From an uncultured Oscillibacter sp. (GTDB lineage Bacteria; Bacillota; Clostridia; Oscillospirales; Oscillospiraceae), in assembly GCA_910585385.1 (NCBI GenBank), contig CAJUDV010000007.1, positions 10,214 to 74,213 on the forward strand: a stretch of DNA of 64,000 nucleotides, read 5' to 3'. Of this stretch, positions 49,920-56,848 are shown piece after piece. A program made the translations under genes and the position numbers. The notes below the pieces were generated by a model, which made no database searches, was not told where the DNA came from, and saw only the letters and a program-made list of their open reading frames with translations. The first letter of the stretch is position 1. Every line of letters starts with the position of its first letter.

Positions 49920-49982
49920 AGAAATTCCCACCATAGTGCAGTTTTCGGCAAAGCCGGAAACGGAACGGTGGTGGGAATTTCT
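49920..49982. repeat. 13-bp inverted repeat downstream of the tRNA
   Basis: AGAAATTCCCACC (49920-49932) and GGTGGGAATTTCT (49970-49982) are exact complements 37 bases apart, with a smaller imperfect stem inside. It lies 5 bases beyond the tRNA 3' end and may help its termination or processing. Confidence 0.5.
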
Positions 49983-49986
49983 GAGC

Positions 49987-50077
49987 TGGCGCAGCGGGTG
50001 GGATTCGAACCCACGTGCAGTTTAACCTGCAAACTGATTTCGAGTCAGCCCCGTTATGACCACTTCGATACCGCTGC
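49987..50077 (-). tRNA. tRNA-Ser (anticodon CGA)
   Basis: On the minus strand the 91-base gene runs from GCAGCGG to CCGCTGC, then discriminator G and an encoded CCA. The anticodon stem GCTGA/TCAGT holds the loop CTCGAAA, so the anticodon is CGA and it reads UCG. There is a long variable arm (TGCAG/CTGCA) as in serine tRNAs, and the T arm GTGGG-TTCGAAT-CCCAC is perfect. Confidence 0.93.
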
Positions 50078-50160
50078 GTATTTTCAATTCTAGAGACACG
50101 AATTTTCAGCGCGGACCATTCAACCGCTTCGCCGCGCCTCCAGGCTGGAACTCCAACGAT

Positions 50161-50189
50161 ATTATGCCACAGATTTCCCCCCATTGCAA
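50161..50189 (-). promoter_or_regulatory. Promoter of tRNA-Ser
   Basis: Minus strand TTGCAA (50184-50189), 17-base spacer, CATAAT (50161-50166), about 80 bases before the tRNA. Confidence 0.55.
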
Positions 50190-50246
50190 CCCCCGGATTG
50201 TCTCCGCATAGAATTCTATGTTGAGAACTTCGGAGGAGGAACGGAT

Positions 50247-50864
50247 ATGTCGTGTGCGATTTTTATTCCCGGCGGGGCGGACCGCTATGTCAACTACCGC
50301 CGGGCGGTGGAGAGCGCCGGGGGACGGGCGGTCTTTTCAGAGCGCCCGGGGACGGACGAGGGCTGCGATGGGCTGCTGCTGCCCGGCGGCGGGGACCTGG
50401 AGCCCTGGCGCTACGGCCAGCCCAACACCGCGTCCAGGGGGCTGGAACCGGAGCGGGACGCGGCGGAGTTCCTGCTGCTGGAGCGCTTCACCGCCGCTGG
50501 AAAGCCGGTCTTGGGGATCTGCCGGGGACTCCAGACCGTCAACGTTTTCTTCGGCGGAACTCTGGCGCAGAACGTGCTGGGGCACGAGGCTGTGGGCGGC
50601 GGAGACAGGCTCCACCCAGTCCGCATGGCACCGTCCTTTCTCAGCCGGATCTGCGGGGAGGAGGCCGTGGTCAACAGCGCCCACCACCAGGCCGCGGACC
50701 GCCTGGGACAGGGGCTGGCGGCCGTCCAATGGGCGGCGGACGGCGTGGTGGAGGCGCTGGAGCACGAGACGCTGCCGGTGTGGGGCGTCCAGTGGCACCC
50801 GGAACGCCTGCCGGGCGAACTGGGGCGGCGCCTCTTCGCGGCGTTTTTGGAGCGGTGCCGCTGA
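50247..50864 (+). CDS. Class I glutamine amidotransferase (PuuD-like gamma-glutamyl hydrolase)
   Basis: The 205-residue protein has the C26 peptidase fold: GDLEPWRYG near the start, nucleophile Cys in GICRGLQTVNVFFGG (about 92-106) and the catalytic His in WGVQWHPER (about 181-189). Members cleave gamma-glutamyl-GABA or similar gamma-glutamyl amides. It is shorter than PuuD (about 250). ATG 50247 is 6 bases after GGAGGAGG. The next gene lies on the other strand, so it is a single-gene unit. Confidence 0.86.
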   Translation: MSCAIFIPGGADRYVNYRRAVESAGGRAVFSERPGTDEGCDGLLLPGGGDLEPWRYGQPNTASRGLEPERDAAEFLLLERFTAAGKPVLGICRGLQTVNVFFGGTLAQNVLGHEAVGGGDRLHPVRMAPSFLSRICGEEAVVNSAHHQAADRLGQGLAAVQWAADGVVEALEHETLPVWGVQWHPERLPGELGRRLFAAFLERCR

Positions 50865-50943
50865 ACCGCGGCGGCGTGGGGAAGGGATGCGCAAGGGGGA
50901 GGGCGGCGGGGTTTCGGGTCAGGGAGGCCTGGCCGCGCCGGGG

Positions 50944-51738
50944 TCATTGAACTGTGAGACGGTATGTATCCATCCCCGGCAGGAGGGAGAGGACCGATCT
51001 GACAATTTCCCGCGCCTCCCGGTCCGCGTTGGCGAGAAAGCCGGCGGCGCGGACCTTCTCCTCCATAGCGGCCTTTTGCCGGATCAGAAAGTCGTTGTAG
51101 TCGTCGATGGTGTTTCTGTTGAAGAGGGCGTCCCGCTCGTCCACGCTCAGCACGGTGTCTTCAAAGATCTCGTGGGAGGTGATCTCGCTGACGGGCAGAG
51201 TGACGGTAACGGAGCGGAGCGTGTCGTTGACGCTGATCTGCGCTTTGCTCAGATCGATTCCCGCCTTGATGCGCCCGTCGTAAACCACGGTAAAGCTCTT
51301 CCTCGTCAGGGGAACGCCGACAGTGATGCTGCTGATGGATACCTCGTTGTGGTTTTCGTACTTTCCCGCGTTGGTATAGAGGTACTCCCGGGTGACGAGT
51401 TCTCTGAGTGAGTTGACGGACTGGCTGACGGTCTCGCTGGTGATGACCGGCTGGGCCGCCTGGATGAGAGAATTCGCGTCGTCCAGCTCCCGCTCCATGG
51501 CCGCCAGCATCTCGTTTTGCAGCTCCATGCGCTGCCGCATCTCCTGCTGGCGCTGGTATGCGGAATGGAGCGCCGCCCCCAGCGCGGCGACACAGAGGAC
51601 CAGCAGGACTATGAGGGGGAAAACCGGCGGCTTTTTCCGCCTGCCGAAATGGGCGAAGACCCGATGAAAGGGGCGCGGCGTCTTCAGGGGATGTTCCTTG
51701 AGGTCCTGCCGTGTTTCGTTCATCTCTGTGGCCTTCAT
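50944..51738 (-). CDS. DUF4230 membrane-anchored protein
   Basis: The 264-residue protein has a basic cytosolic start, one helix at about 44-64 (FPLIVLLVLCVAALGAAL), then an exported coiled helix (QRQQEMRQRMELQNEMLAAME) and a beta-rich domain with LREYLYT-like LVTREYLYTNAGKYE and DYNDFLIRQKAAMEEKVRAAG. This is the DUF4230 pattern, of unknown function and often near envelope genes. ATG 51738 is 8 bases after AAGGAGG. It stands alone on the minus strand. Confidence 0.8.
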   Translation of the reverse strand: MKATEMNETRQDLKEHPLKTPRPFHRVFAHFGRRKKPPVFPLIVLLVLCVAALGAALHSAYQRQQEMRQRMELQNEMLAAMERELDDANSLIQAAQPVITSETVSQSVNSLRELVTREYLYTNAGKYENHNEVSISSITVGVPLTRKSFTVVYDGRIKAGIDLSKAQISVNDTLRSVTVTLPVSEITSHEIFEDTVLSVDERDALFNRNTIDDYNDFLIRQKAAMEEKVRAAGFLANADREAREIVRSVLSLLPGMDTYRLTVQ

Positions 51739-51947
51739 TGGGGAGACCTCCTTAAATATTCCGCGCGGGTCTGAGGGCGCGCGGCGGTGTTTCTTGTTAT
51801 GCGAAATGATACCACAGCTCCCCTCGCAATGCAAGCGTTCCCGCCGCGTCCTCTCCCGAAGATCTCCGGGGCAGGTTTCCGTCAGCGCGAGCTCGCGCTT
51901 GCCGTGTGTGAACCGGCGCAAAATAGGGAGATGCGGAGAAGTTTCTG

Positions 51948-51976
51948 TTTCCATCTGCGGACAGAACTGGTATAAT
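51948..51976 (+). promoter_or_regulatory. Promoter of the SDR gene
   Basis: TTTCCA (51948-51953), 17-base spacer, perfect TATAAT (51971-51976). Confidence 0.6.
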
Positions 51977-52009
51977 GCGGAGGAACAACATGATGAAAGG
52001 ACTGTTTTT

Positions 52010-52744
52010 ATGAGCCGTTCCGCACTGATTACCGGCTCCTCCCGGGGCATTGGACGGGCCGTGGCAGCGGCCCTGGCCCGGGAGGGGTGGCCTGTTTGCG
52101 TCAACTACCTGGAACACAAAGAGGCCGCGGAGAGCCTGGTGGATCTCCTTCGCTCCGAGGGCCGGATGGCCATGGCGTTTCGCGCCGACGTGGCGGACCG
52201 CGCCGCCGTGAATGAGATGGTCCGGGCGGCGTCGGAGACCCTGGGCCCTGTGGAGCTGCTGGTGAACAACGCCGGCGTGGCGGGCCAGTGCCTTTTTCAG
52301 GACATCACGGACGCGCTGTGGGAGCGGTATCTGGGCGTGAACCTGGGGGGCGCCCGGAACGCCATCCAGGCGGCGCTTCCCCACATGATCTCCGAAAAAC
52401 GGGGCTGCATCGTCAACATCTCCTCCATCTGGGGACTGCGGGGAGCCTCCTGTGAGACGGCCTACGCCTGCACGAAGGCGGCCCTCATCGGCCTGACCCG
52501 CTCCCTGGCGCTGGAGCTGGCTCCCTCCAATATCCGGGTGAACTGCGTGGCCCCCGGCGTCATCGACACGGACATGGTCCAGGTTCTGGGAGAGGAGACC
52601 CTGCGGGACCTGGCGGAGCAGACGCCCCTGGGCCGTCTGGGCACGCCGGAGGATGTGGCACACGCCGTGGCCTTTTTCGCCTCGGAGAGGGCCTCCTTCC
52701 TCACAGGCCAGGTCCTCGCCGCCGACGGCGGCTTCATTGTCTGA
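52010..52744 (+). CDS. Short-chain dehydrogenase/reductase (FabG-like)
   Basis: The 244-residue enzyme has the NAD(P) motif TGSSRGIG (8-15), NNAG near 84-87, Ser of the IVNISS strand and the catalytic YACTK with Tyr152 and Lys156. FabG reduces 3-oxoacyl-ACP, but no fatty-acid genes are nearby, so another substrate is possible. ATG 52010 is 8 bases after AAAGGA. A spore gene follows after 62 bases on the same strand. Confidence 0.87.
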   Translation: MSRSALITGSSRGIGRAVAAALAREGWPVCVNYLEHKEAAESLVDLLRSEGRMAMAFRADVADRAAVNEMVRAASETLGPVELLVNNAGVAGQCLFQDITDALWERYLGVNLGGARNAIQAALPHMISEKRGCIVNISSIWGLRGASCETAYACTKAALIGLTRSLALELAPSNIRVNCVAPGVIDTDMVQVLGEETLRDLAEQTPLGRLGTPEDVAHAVAFFASERASFLTGQVLAADGGFIV

Positions 52745-52806
52745 GAAATGGCATATTTCCGCCTTCCTTGGGAAACACTGAGAGCAAAACCACGGGAGGC
52801 AGGAAT

Positions 52807-53163
52807 ATGGAATATCTCAACGCGTTTCTCTGCGGCGGCGTTCTCTGCGCCATTGGCCAGGTTTTGATTGACAAAACCCAGCTTACCCCCGCCCGCATTC
52901 TGACGGGCTACGTGGTGGCGGGGGTGCTGGTCAGCGCCCTGGGGCTCTACCAGCCTCTGGCGGACTGGGGCGGAGCCGGGGCCACGGTGCCCCTCACGGG
53001 TTTTGGACACGCCCTGGCCAAGGGCGTGAAAAAAGCCGTGGGAGAGCAGGACTGGCTGGGGGTTTTCACCGGCGGCCTCAGCGCCACGGCCGGCGGCATC
53101 ACCATGGCGGTGACGGCCGGCGTGGTCATGGCGCTCCTCTTCAAGCCGGGAGACAAACGCTAA
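52807..53163 (+). CDS. spoVAE: SpoVAE-like spore membrane protein
   Basis: The 118-residue protein has the family start MEYLNAFLCGGVLCAIGQVLIDKTQLTP and the TGFGHALAKGVKKAV segment with about three to four helices. SpoVA proteins form the channel for dipicolinic acid in the spore inner membrane. The spoVAC and spoVAD genes usually next to it are not in this window, so this copy is isolated. GGAGG lies about 9 bases before the ATG. It is direct evidence that the organism, or a recent ancestor, forms endospores. Confidence 0.93.
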   Translation: MEYLNAFLCGGVLCAIGQVLIDKTQLTPARILTGYVVAGVLVSALGLYQPLADWGGAGATVPLTGFGHALAKGVKKAVGEQDWLGVFTGGLSATAGGITMAVTAGVVMALLFKPGDKR

Positions 53164-53330
53164 GCGCGATACAGGCGGGCCGCCGGGGGAATCCCTCCGG
53201 CGGCCTGTCCGCAATTGTAACAATTCACTCAGATTTTGTCATTTTTTTGTCACATTTTTGTGGTTCTTTTTTTCGCCGTTTCTGTCATACTGTATCTATC
53301 AGAATATTCGACAGAAAGGACGTTTTTTCG

Positions 53331-54596
53331 ATGCCCCGTTTTACCGCGTTTCTTCTGCTGCTGGCCCTGCTGCTGGCCCTGACCGCCTGCGGTCAGACGC
53401 CCGCCTCCGCCCCGCCGGCGGAGGACCCCGCCCCCTCTGCTCAGGACCCCGCTCCGCCGGAGGAGCCGGAGCCCGAACCGGAGCCCGGGCCCTATGAGAT
53501 TCTGGACCCCACGGTGATGCCCGCCGGGGGCAGCCGGGACGGCGTGGCCTACGCCGCCTGGGACGGCATTGTGGAGCACTTGTTCTTCCACCCGGTGGTG
53601 GCCTATCCGGAGCTGGCCTTTGACGGTGACAGCGAGGCGGACGGCATCGACGATTACATGGTCACCGTGGGGGAGTACATCAAGATCCTCCAGAGCGTCT
53701 ATGAGCGGGGCTATGTCCTGGTGGACATCGGCGACGTGTGGAGCGAGACGGAGGGGGAGGACGGCCAGCCAAAAATGGTCCGGAACACCCTCTACCTCCC
53801 GGAGGGCAAGAAGCCCCTGATTCTCTCCTACGACGACACCAACTACTACCCCTATATGCTGGAAAACGGCTTTGCCTACAAGCTCATCATCGGCGACGAC
53901 GGCAAAATCGCCTCCTGGGGCAAGAGCCCGGAGGGGGCCGAGGTGGTGAGCCGGGACCTGGACGCCATCCCCGTGCTGGACAAGTTCGTGGAGGAGCACC
54001 CGGACTTCTCCCCCTTCGGGGCCAAGGGGTGCCTGAGCCTGACGGGCTACGAGGGCATTCTGGGCTACCGTACCTCCACGGACACCAAGGAGTGGGATGA
54101 GACGAAAGAGGCGGCCCGTCAGAGAGAGCGGGAGGCGGTGAAGCCCATTGTGGAGGAGCTCAAGCGCACCGGCTGGACCTTCGGCAGCCACACCTGGGGC
54201 CACATCCGCCTCAGCGGGGACACCCGGTCCATGGAGTCCATCCAGGCCGACACCGAGCGGTGGTACGACGAGGTGGGGAGCCTCGTGGGGGAGACGGACA
54301 TCCTCTTCTACCCCCACGGCGAGCGGCCCGACGGCAACGACTGGACCAAGACCGGCCCCATCTTCCAGTACCTCCAGTCCACCGGCTTCCGGGTGTTCTG
54401 CTCTGTGGGGACCGAGAGCTTCAGCTTTGTGAAAAAGGACATCTCCGCCGTCATCTGCGACCGGCTCCACCCCGACGGCATCACCCTCCGCCGCTCCCGG
54501 GATCTGTACTTACAGTTCTACGACGCCAGGGATATTATGGACGTGGCGTCCCGGCCCCAGCGGGAGATCCTCTGGGAGAGAGAGGAGATGGCGTGA
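53331..54596 (+). CDS. Lipoprotein with polysaccharide-deacetylase-like domain
   Basis: The 421-residue protein has a lipobox (LALTAC, Cys20), a Pro/Glu/Ala-rich linker (about 22-60) and a catalytic-barrel-like region. LILSYDDTNYYP (about 162-173) stands for the TFDD motif, and FGSHTWGH (about 283-290) for the H-x-x-x-H motif of NodB-type deacetylases. RTxxY-like segments are less clear. It probably removes acetyl groups from a surface glycan, but the second half is divergent. AAGGA is 10 bases before the ATG. It overlaps the next gene by 4 bases. Confidence 0.82.
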   Translation: MPRFTAFLLLLALLLALTACGQTPASAPPAEDPAPSAQDPAPPEEPEPEPEPGPYEILDPTVMPAGGSRDGVAYAAWDGIVEHLFFHPVVAYPELAFDGDSEADGIDDYMVTVGEYIKILQSVYERGYVLVDIGDVWSETEGEDGQPKMVRNTLYLPEGKKPLILSYDDTNYYPYMLENGFAYKLIIGDDGKIASWGKSPEGAEVVSRDLDAIPVLDKFVEEHPDFSPFGAKGCLSLTGYEGILGYRTSTDTKEWDETKEAARQREREAVKPIVEELKRTGWTFGSHTWGHIRLSGDTRSMESIQADTERWYDEVGSLVGETDILFYPHGERPDGNDWTKTGPIFQYLQSTGFRVFCSVGTESFSFVKKDISAVICDRLHPDGITLRRSRDLYLQFYDARDIMDVASRPQREILWEREEMA

Positions 54597-54946
54597 AACG
54601 GTTTTTTGGCGGACGGGCTCTCCCAGCCGCCCTGCTGGCAGCCCTGACGGCGGCGGGCCTTCTGTCTGCCGGAAAGACCGGCCCGGCAATTTTCCCCGGA
54701 CCGGAGAACCTGGCCGCCCTGGGTCCGGAGGCGGCGGAGGCCGCCCTGCTGGGCCTTCCCCGGGAGGACGTTCTCAGGGCCTGGGGAGAGCCGGACGGAT
54801 GCCTCTCCGGCCTCTTTGGGGACATCTATACCCTGGAGAGCGGCGCACGTATCACCGTATACTATGACACGGAGCCCATGAGCCAGGGGACTGCCGATGG
54901 ACAGACCGTCCCGGTGGAGCGCGTCCTGATTTCAGAGTCTGATTGA
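54593..54946 (+). CDS. Small secreted protein, unknown
   Basis: The 117-residue product starts at GTG 54593 (AGAGGAG upstream) and overlaps the deacetylase-like stop (GTGA). It has a signal peptide-like N-terminus (about 8-27), then AAEAALLGLPREDVLRAWGEPDGCLSG, recalling the SmpA/OmlA-type small domain in which G-x-W-G-x-P marks a turn, and a short beta end. It may be a partner of the deacetylase-like lipoprotein. No family is assigned. Confidence 0.6.
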   Translation: MKRFFGGRALPAALLAALTAAGLLSAGKTGPAIFPGPENLAALGPEAAEAALLGLPREDVLRAWGEPDGCLSGLFGDIYTLESGARITVYYDTEPMSQGTADGQTVPVERVLISESD

Positions 54947-54958
54947 GGAGGAAAGGCC

Positions 54959-55348
54959 ATGACAAGAGAGGAACTGAAAGCCGCCGCCATATCCATGCTG
55001 GACCGGGCCTACTGCCCCTACTCCCGCTTCCCCGTGGGGGCCGCCCTGGAGTGCGTCGACGGCACGGTGTTCACCGGCTGCAACGTGGAGAACGCCGCCT
55101 ATCCCGCCGGCATCTGCGCCGAGCGCAACGCCATCTCCCACGCCGTGGCAGAGGGGCACACCGATTTTTGCCGCATTGTCATCGCCGGGCGGGGAGAGGA
55201 TTTCTGCGTGCCCTGCGGCATCTGCCGCCAGGTGATGCGGGAGTTTGCCCCGGACCTGGAGATTGTCTGTCTCAACGGCGCGGGGGAGGAGCGGACCTTC
55301 ACACTGCCGGAGCTGCTGCCCCACAGCTTTGGCCCGGAGTCCCTGTGA
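54959..55348 (+). CDS. cdd: Cytidine deaminase
   Basis: The 129-residue enzyme deaminates cytidine and deoxycytidine to the uridines. It has the zinc site Cys53-Ala-Glu55 (CAERNAI) and PCGIC with Cys86 and Cys89, all at normal spacing. SRFPVGAAL near the start is the substrate site. It is complete and of the short homotetrameric type. It may serve pyrimidine salvage. A strong terminator follows. Confidence 0.96.
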   Translation: MTREELKAAAISMLDRAYCPYSRFPVGAALECVDGTVFTGCNVENAAYPAGICAERNAISHAVAEGHTDFCRIVIAGRGEDFCVPCGICRQVMREFAPDLEIVCLNGAGEERTFTLPELLPHSFGPESL

Positions 55349-55364
55349 CGGGGAGGGAACATCG

Positions 55365-55403
55365 AAAAAGCCGGCATGGAGCGCGCTCCATGCCGGCTTT
55401 TTA
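55365..55403. terminator. Bidirectional terminator after cdd
   Basis: A near-perfect palindrome of about 36 bases with AAAAAGCC and GGCTTTTT ends. It serves cdd and the convergent Cys/His-repeat gene. Confidence 0.92.
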
Positions 55404-55423
55404 TTGGGAAATCCACTGTGGGT

Positions 55424-56113
55424 TCACACCGTCCGGCAGCTTCCATCGCAGAAACCGCAGCCGTGGCGCTGGCCGCAGTAGGCCGCGGCGCCGTGGGTGT
55501 GCTGCCCGGTAATGGTACAGCCCTTTACGGTGCAGAGGGCTAGGCAGTTTCCGTCGCAGAAGCCGCCCGCGTGGCCGTAGCCACAGTAGGACATGCCGTT
55601 GTGGGTGTGCCGCCCGGCGAGGGAGCAGCCCTCCACGGCGCAGAGAGCCCGGCAGTTTCCGTCGCAGAAGCCGCCCGCGTGGTCATAGCCGCAGCAGGTT
55701 GTGCCGCCGTGGGTGTGCCGCCCGGCGATGGCGCAGCCCTCCACGGCGCAGAGGGCCCGGCAGTTTCCGTCGCAGAAGCCGTCCGCGTGGCCGTAGCCGC
55801 AGTAGACGGCGCCGTTGTGGGCGTGCCGCCCGGTAATTGTGCAGTCCTCCACGGCGCAGAGGGCCCGGCAGTTGCCGTCGCAGAAGCCGCCTGCATGGTC
55901 ATAACCGCAGTATACGGTTCCGCCGTGGGTGTGCCGCCCGGCAATGGCGCAGTCCGCCACGGGGCAGACGGCTATGGCGGCGGGCTGTACGGCGGTCCGG
56001 CCACTGTGGTGTCCGCCGCCGCGCCCGCAGCCGTGGGCCAGGGCGGGAACCGCCAGCAGTCCGGCGGTCAGAACAAAGAGCAGGCAAACAGCAATATTTC
56101 TCTTGATCCCCAT
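55424..56113 (-). CDS. Secreted protein of five 36-residue Cys/His repeats
   Basis: The 229-residue protein has a signal peptide (cleavage near ALA-H, residue 26), a short Gly/His-rich start and then five tandem repeats of 36 residues. Each reads roughly C-x4-C-x5-H-x-H-x5-C-x3-H-x4-C-x3-C, five Cys and three His. One unit is RALCAVEGC, GRHTHGGT, CGYDHAGGFCDGNC. The 108-base DNA repeats are very similar, so the array is recent or homogenised. The spacing suggests metal-binding knuckles or disulfide knots. I do not recognise a named family. GGAGG is 10 bases before the ATG. Confidence 0.85.
   Translation of the reverse strand: MGIKRNIAVCLLFVLTAGLLAVPALAHGCGRGGGHHSGRTAVQPAAIAVCPVADCAIAGRHTHGGTVYCGYDHAGGFCDGNCRALCAVEDCTITGRHAHNGAVYCGYGHADGFCDGNCRALCAVEGCAIAGRHTHGGTTCCGYDHAGGFCDGNCRALCAVEGCSLAGRHTHNGMSYCGYGHAGGFCDGNCLALCTVKGCTITGQHTHGAAAYCGQRHGCGFCDGSCRTV
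55430..55990 (-). repeat. Five tandem 108-bp coding repeats
   Basis: The repeats encode the Cys/His units above. Units 2 to 4 are most alike; units 1 and 5 diverge at the array ends, as expected for expansion by unequal crossing-over. Confidence 0.85.
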
Positions 56114-56164
56114 GACACGTGATCCTCCATTTACTTAGTGGGCTTCATAAAGATACCTAATAAA

Positions 56165-56193
56165 ATGATAGCACAGCCTTCTTCCTGGGTCAA
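56165..56193 (-). promoter_or_regulatory. Promoter of the Cys/His repeat gene
   Basis: Minus strand TTGACC (56188-56193), 17-base spacer, TATCAT (56165-56170). Confidence 0.7.
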
Positions 56194-56233
56194 GACTCAG
56201 TTCTTTGGATTGGGCCAGGAGGGGACGGCGGCC

Positions 56234-56848
56234 TCACGCCTGGGGCCGGGGCGGGTTGTCCGTGTCCAGCAGAAAGCGCTCGTAGGCGTTGATGATGGTG
56301 GTCTCCCCCCGCCGGAGGACCCGGGGCAGGTCCGCTCCGTAGTTGGCGTGGACGTGGCCGTGGATCAGGTACTTCGGCTGGTACTTGTCCACCAGGCGCA
56401 AAAGGGCGGAGAAGCCCTGGTGGGCGTAGTCCTCCCCGTCGCCGTAGCCTCGGATGGGGGAGTGGGCCAGCACGATGTCCACGCCGCCGCTCCGCCACAG
56501 CTGGAAGCGGAGCCGCCGGACGCGGGCGTCCATCTGACGCTCGGTGTACTGGTGAGGGCCGCCGCTGTACAGATAGCTCCCTCCCAGGCCTAAAATCCGC
56601 AGCCCTCCGGCGCGGAGGATGCGGTCCTCCGCGCAGTCGCACCCCTCCGGCGGGTGGGCGTCGTAGGTCTTGTCATGGTTGCCGTGGACGTAGATCAGGG
56701 GGACGCCGGCCATGGTCACGAGAAAGGAGAGGTACTTGGAGTTCAGGTCCCCACAGGAGAGGATCATGTCCACGCCCTTGAGCCGCCCTGGCTGGTAATA
56801 GTCCCAGAGGGCGGGACATTCCTTGTCGGAGATCAGCAGCAGCTTCAC
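56234..56848 (-). CDS. Calcineurin-like metallophosphoesterase
   Basis: The 204-residue enzyme has SDKE (metal site 1, unusual for DxH), SCGDLNSKYL, YVHGNHD (GNHD, about 54-60), LAHSPIRG and a final HGHVHAN (about 156-162). These are the five PPE motifs, with the first one weak. It is probably a phosphodiesterase of unknown substrate. It overlaps the BMP-domain gene by 4 bases and is likely translated after it, so the two may act together. Confidence 0.85.
   Translation of the reverse strand: MKLLLISDKECPALWDYYQPGRLKGVDMILSCGDLNSKYLSFLVTMAGVPLIYVHGNHDKTYDAHPPEGCDCAEDRILRAGGLRILGLGGSYLYSGGPHQYTERQMDARVRRLRFQLWRSGGVDIVLAHSPIRGYGDGEDYAHQGFSALLRLVDKYQPKYLIHGHVHANYGADLPRVLRRGETTIINAYERFLLDTDNPPRPQA

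Noticed and set aside
55424..56113. CRISPR array suggested by regular repeats
   Set aside because: The 108-bp repeats are coding, have no unique spacers and keep the frame of a signal-peptide protein.
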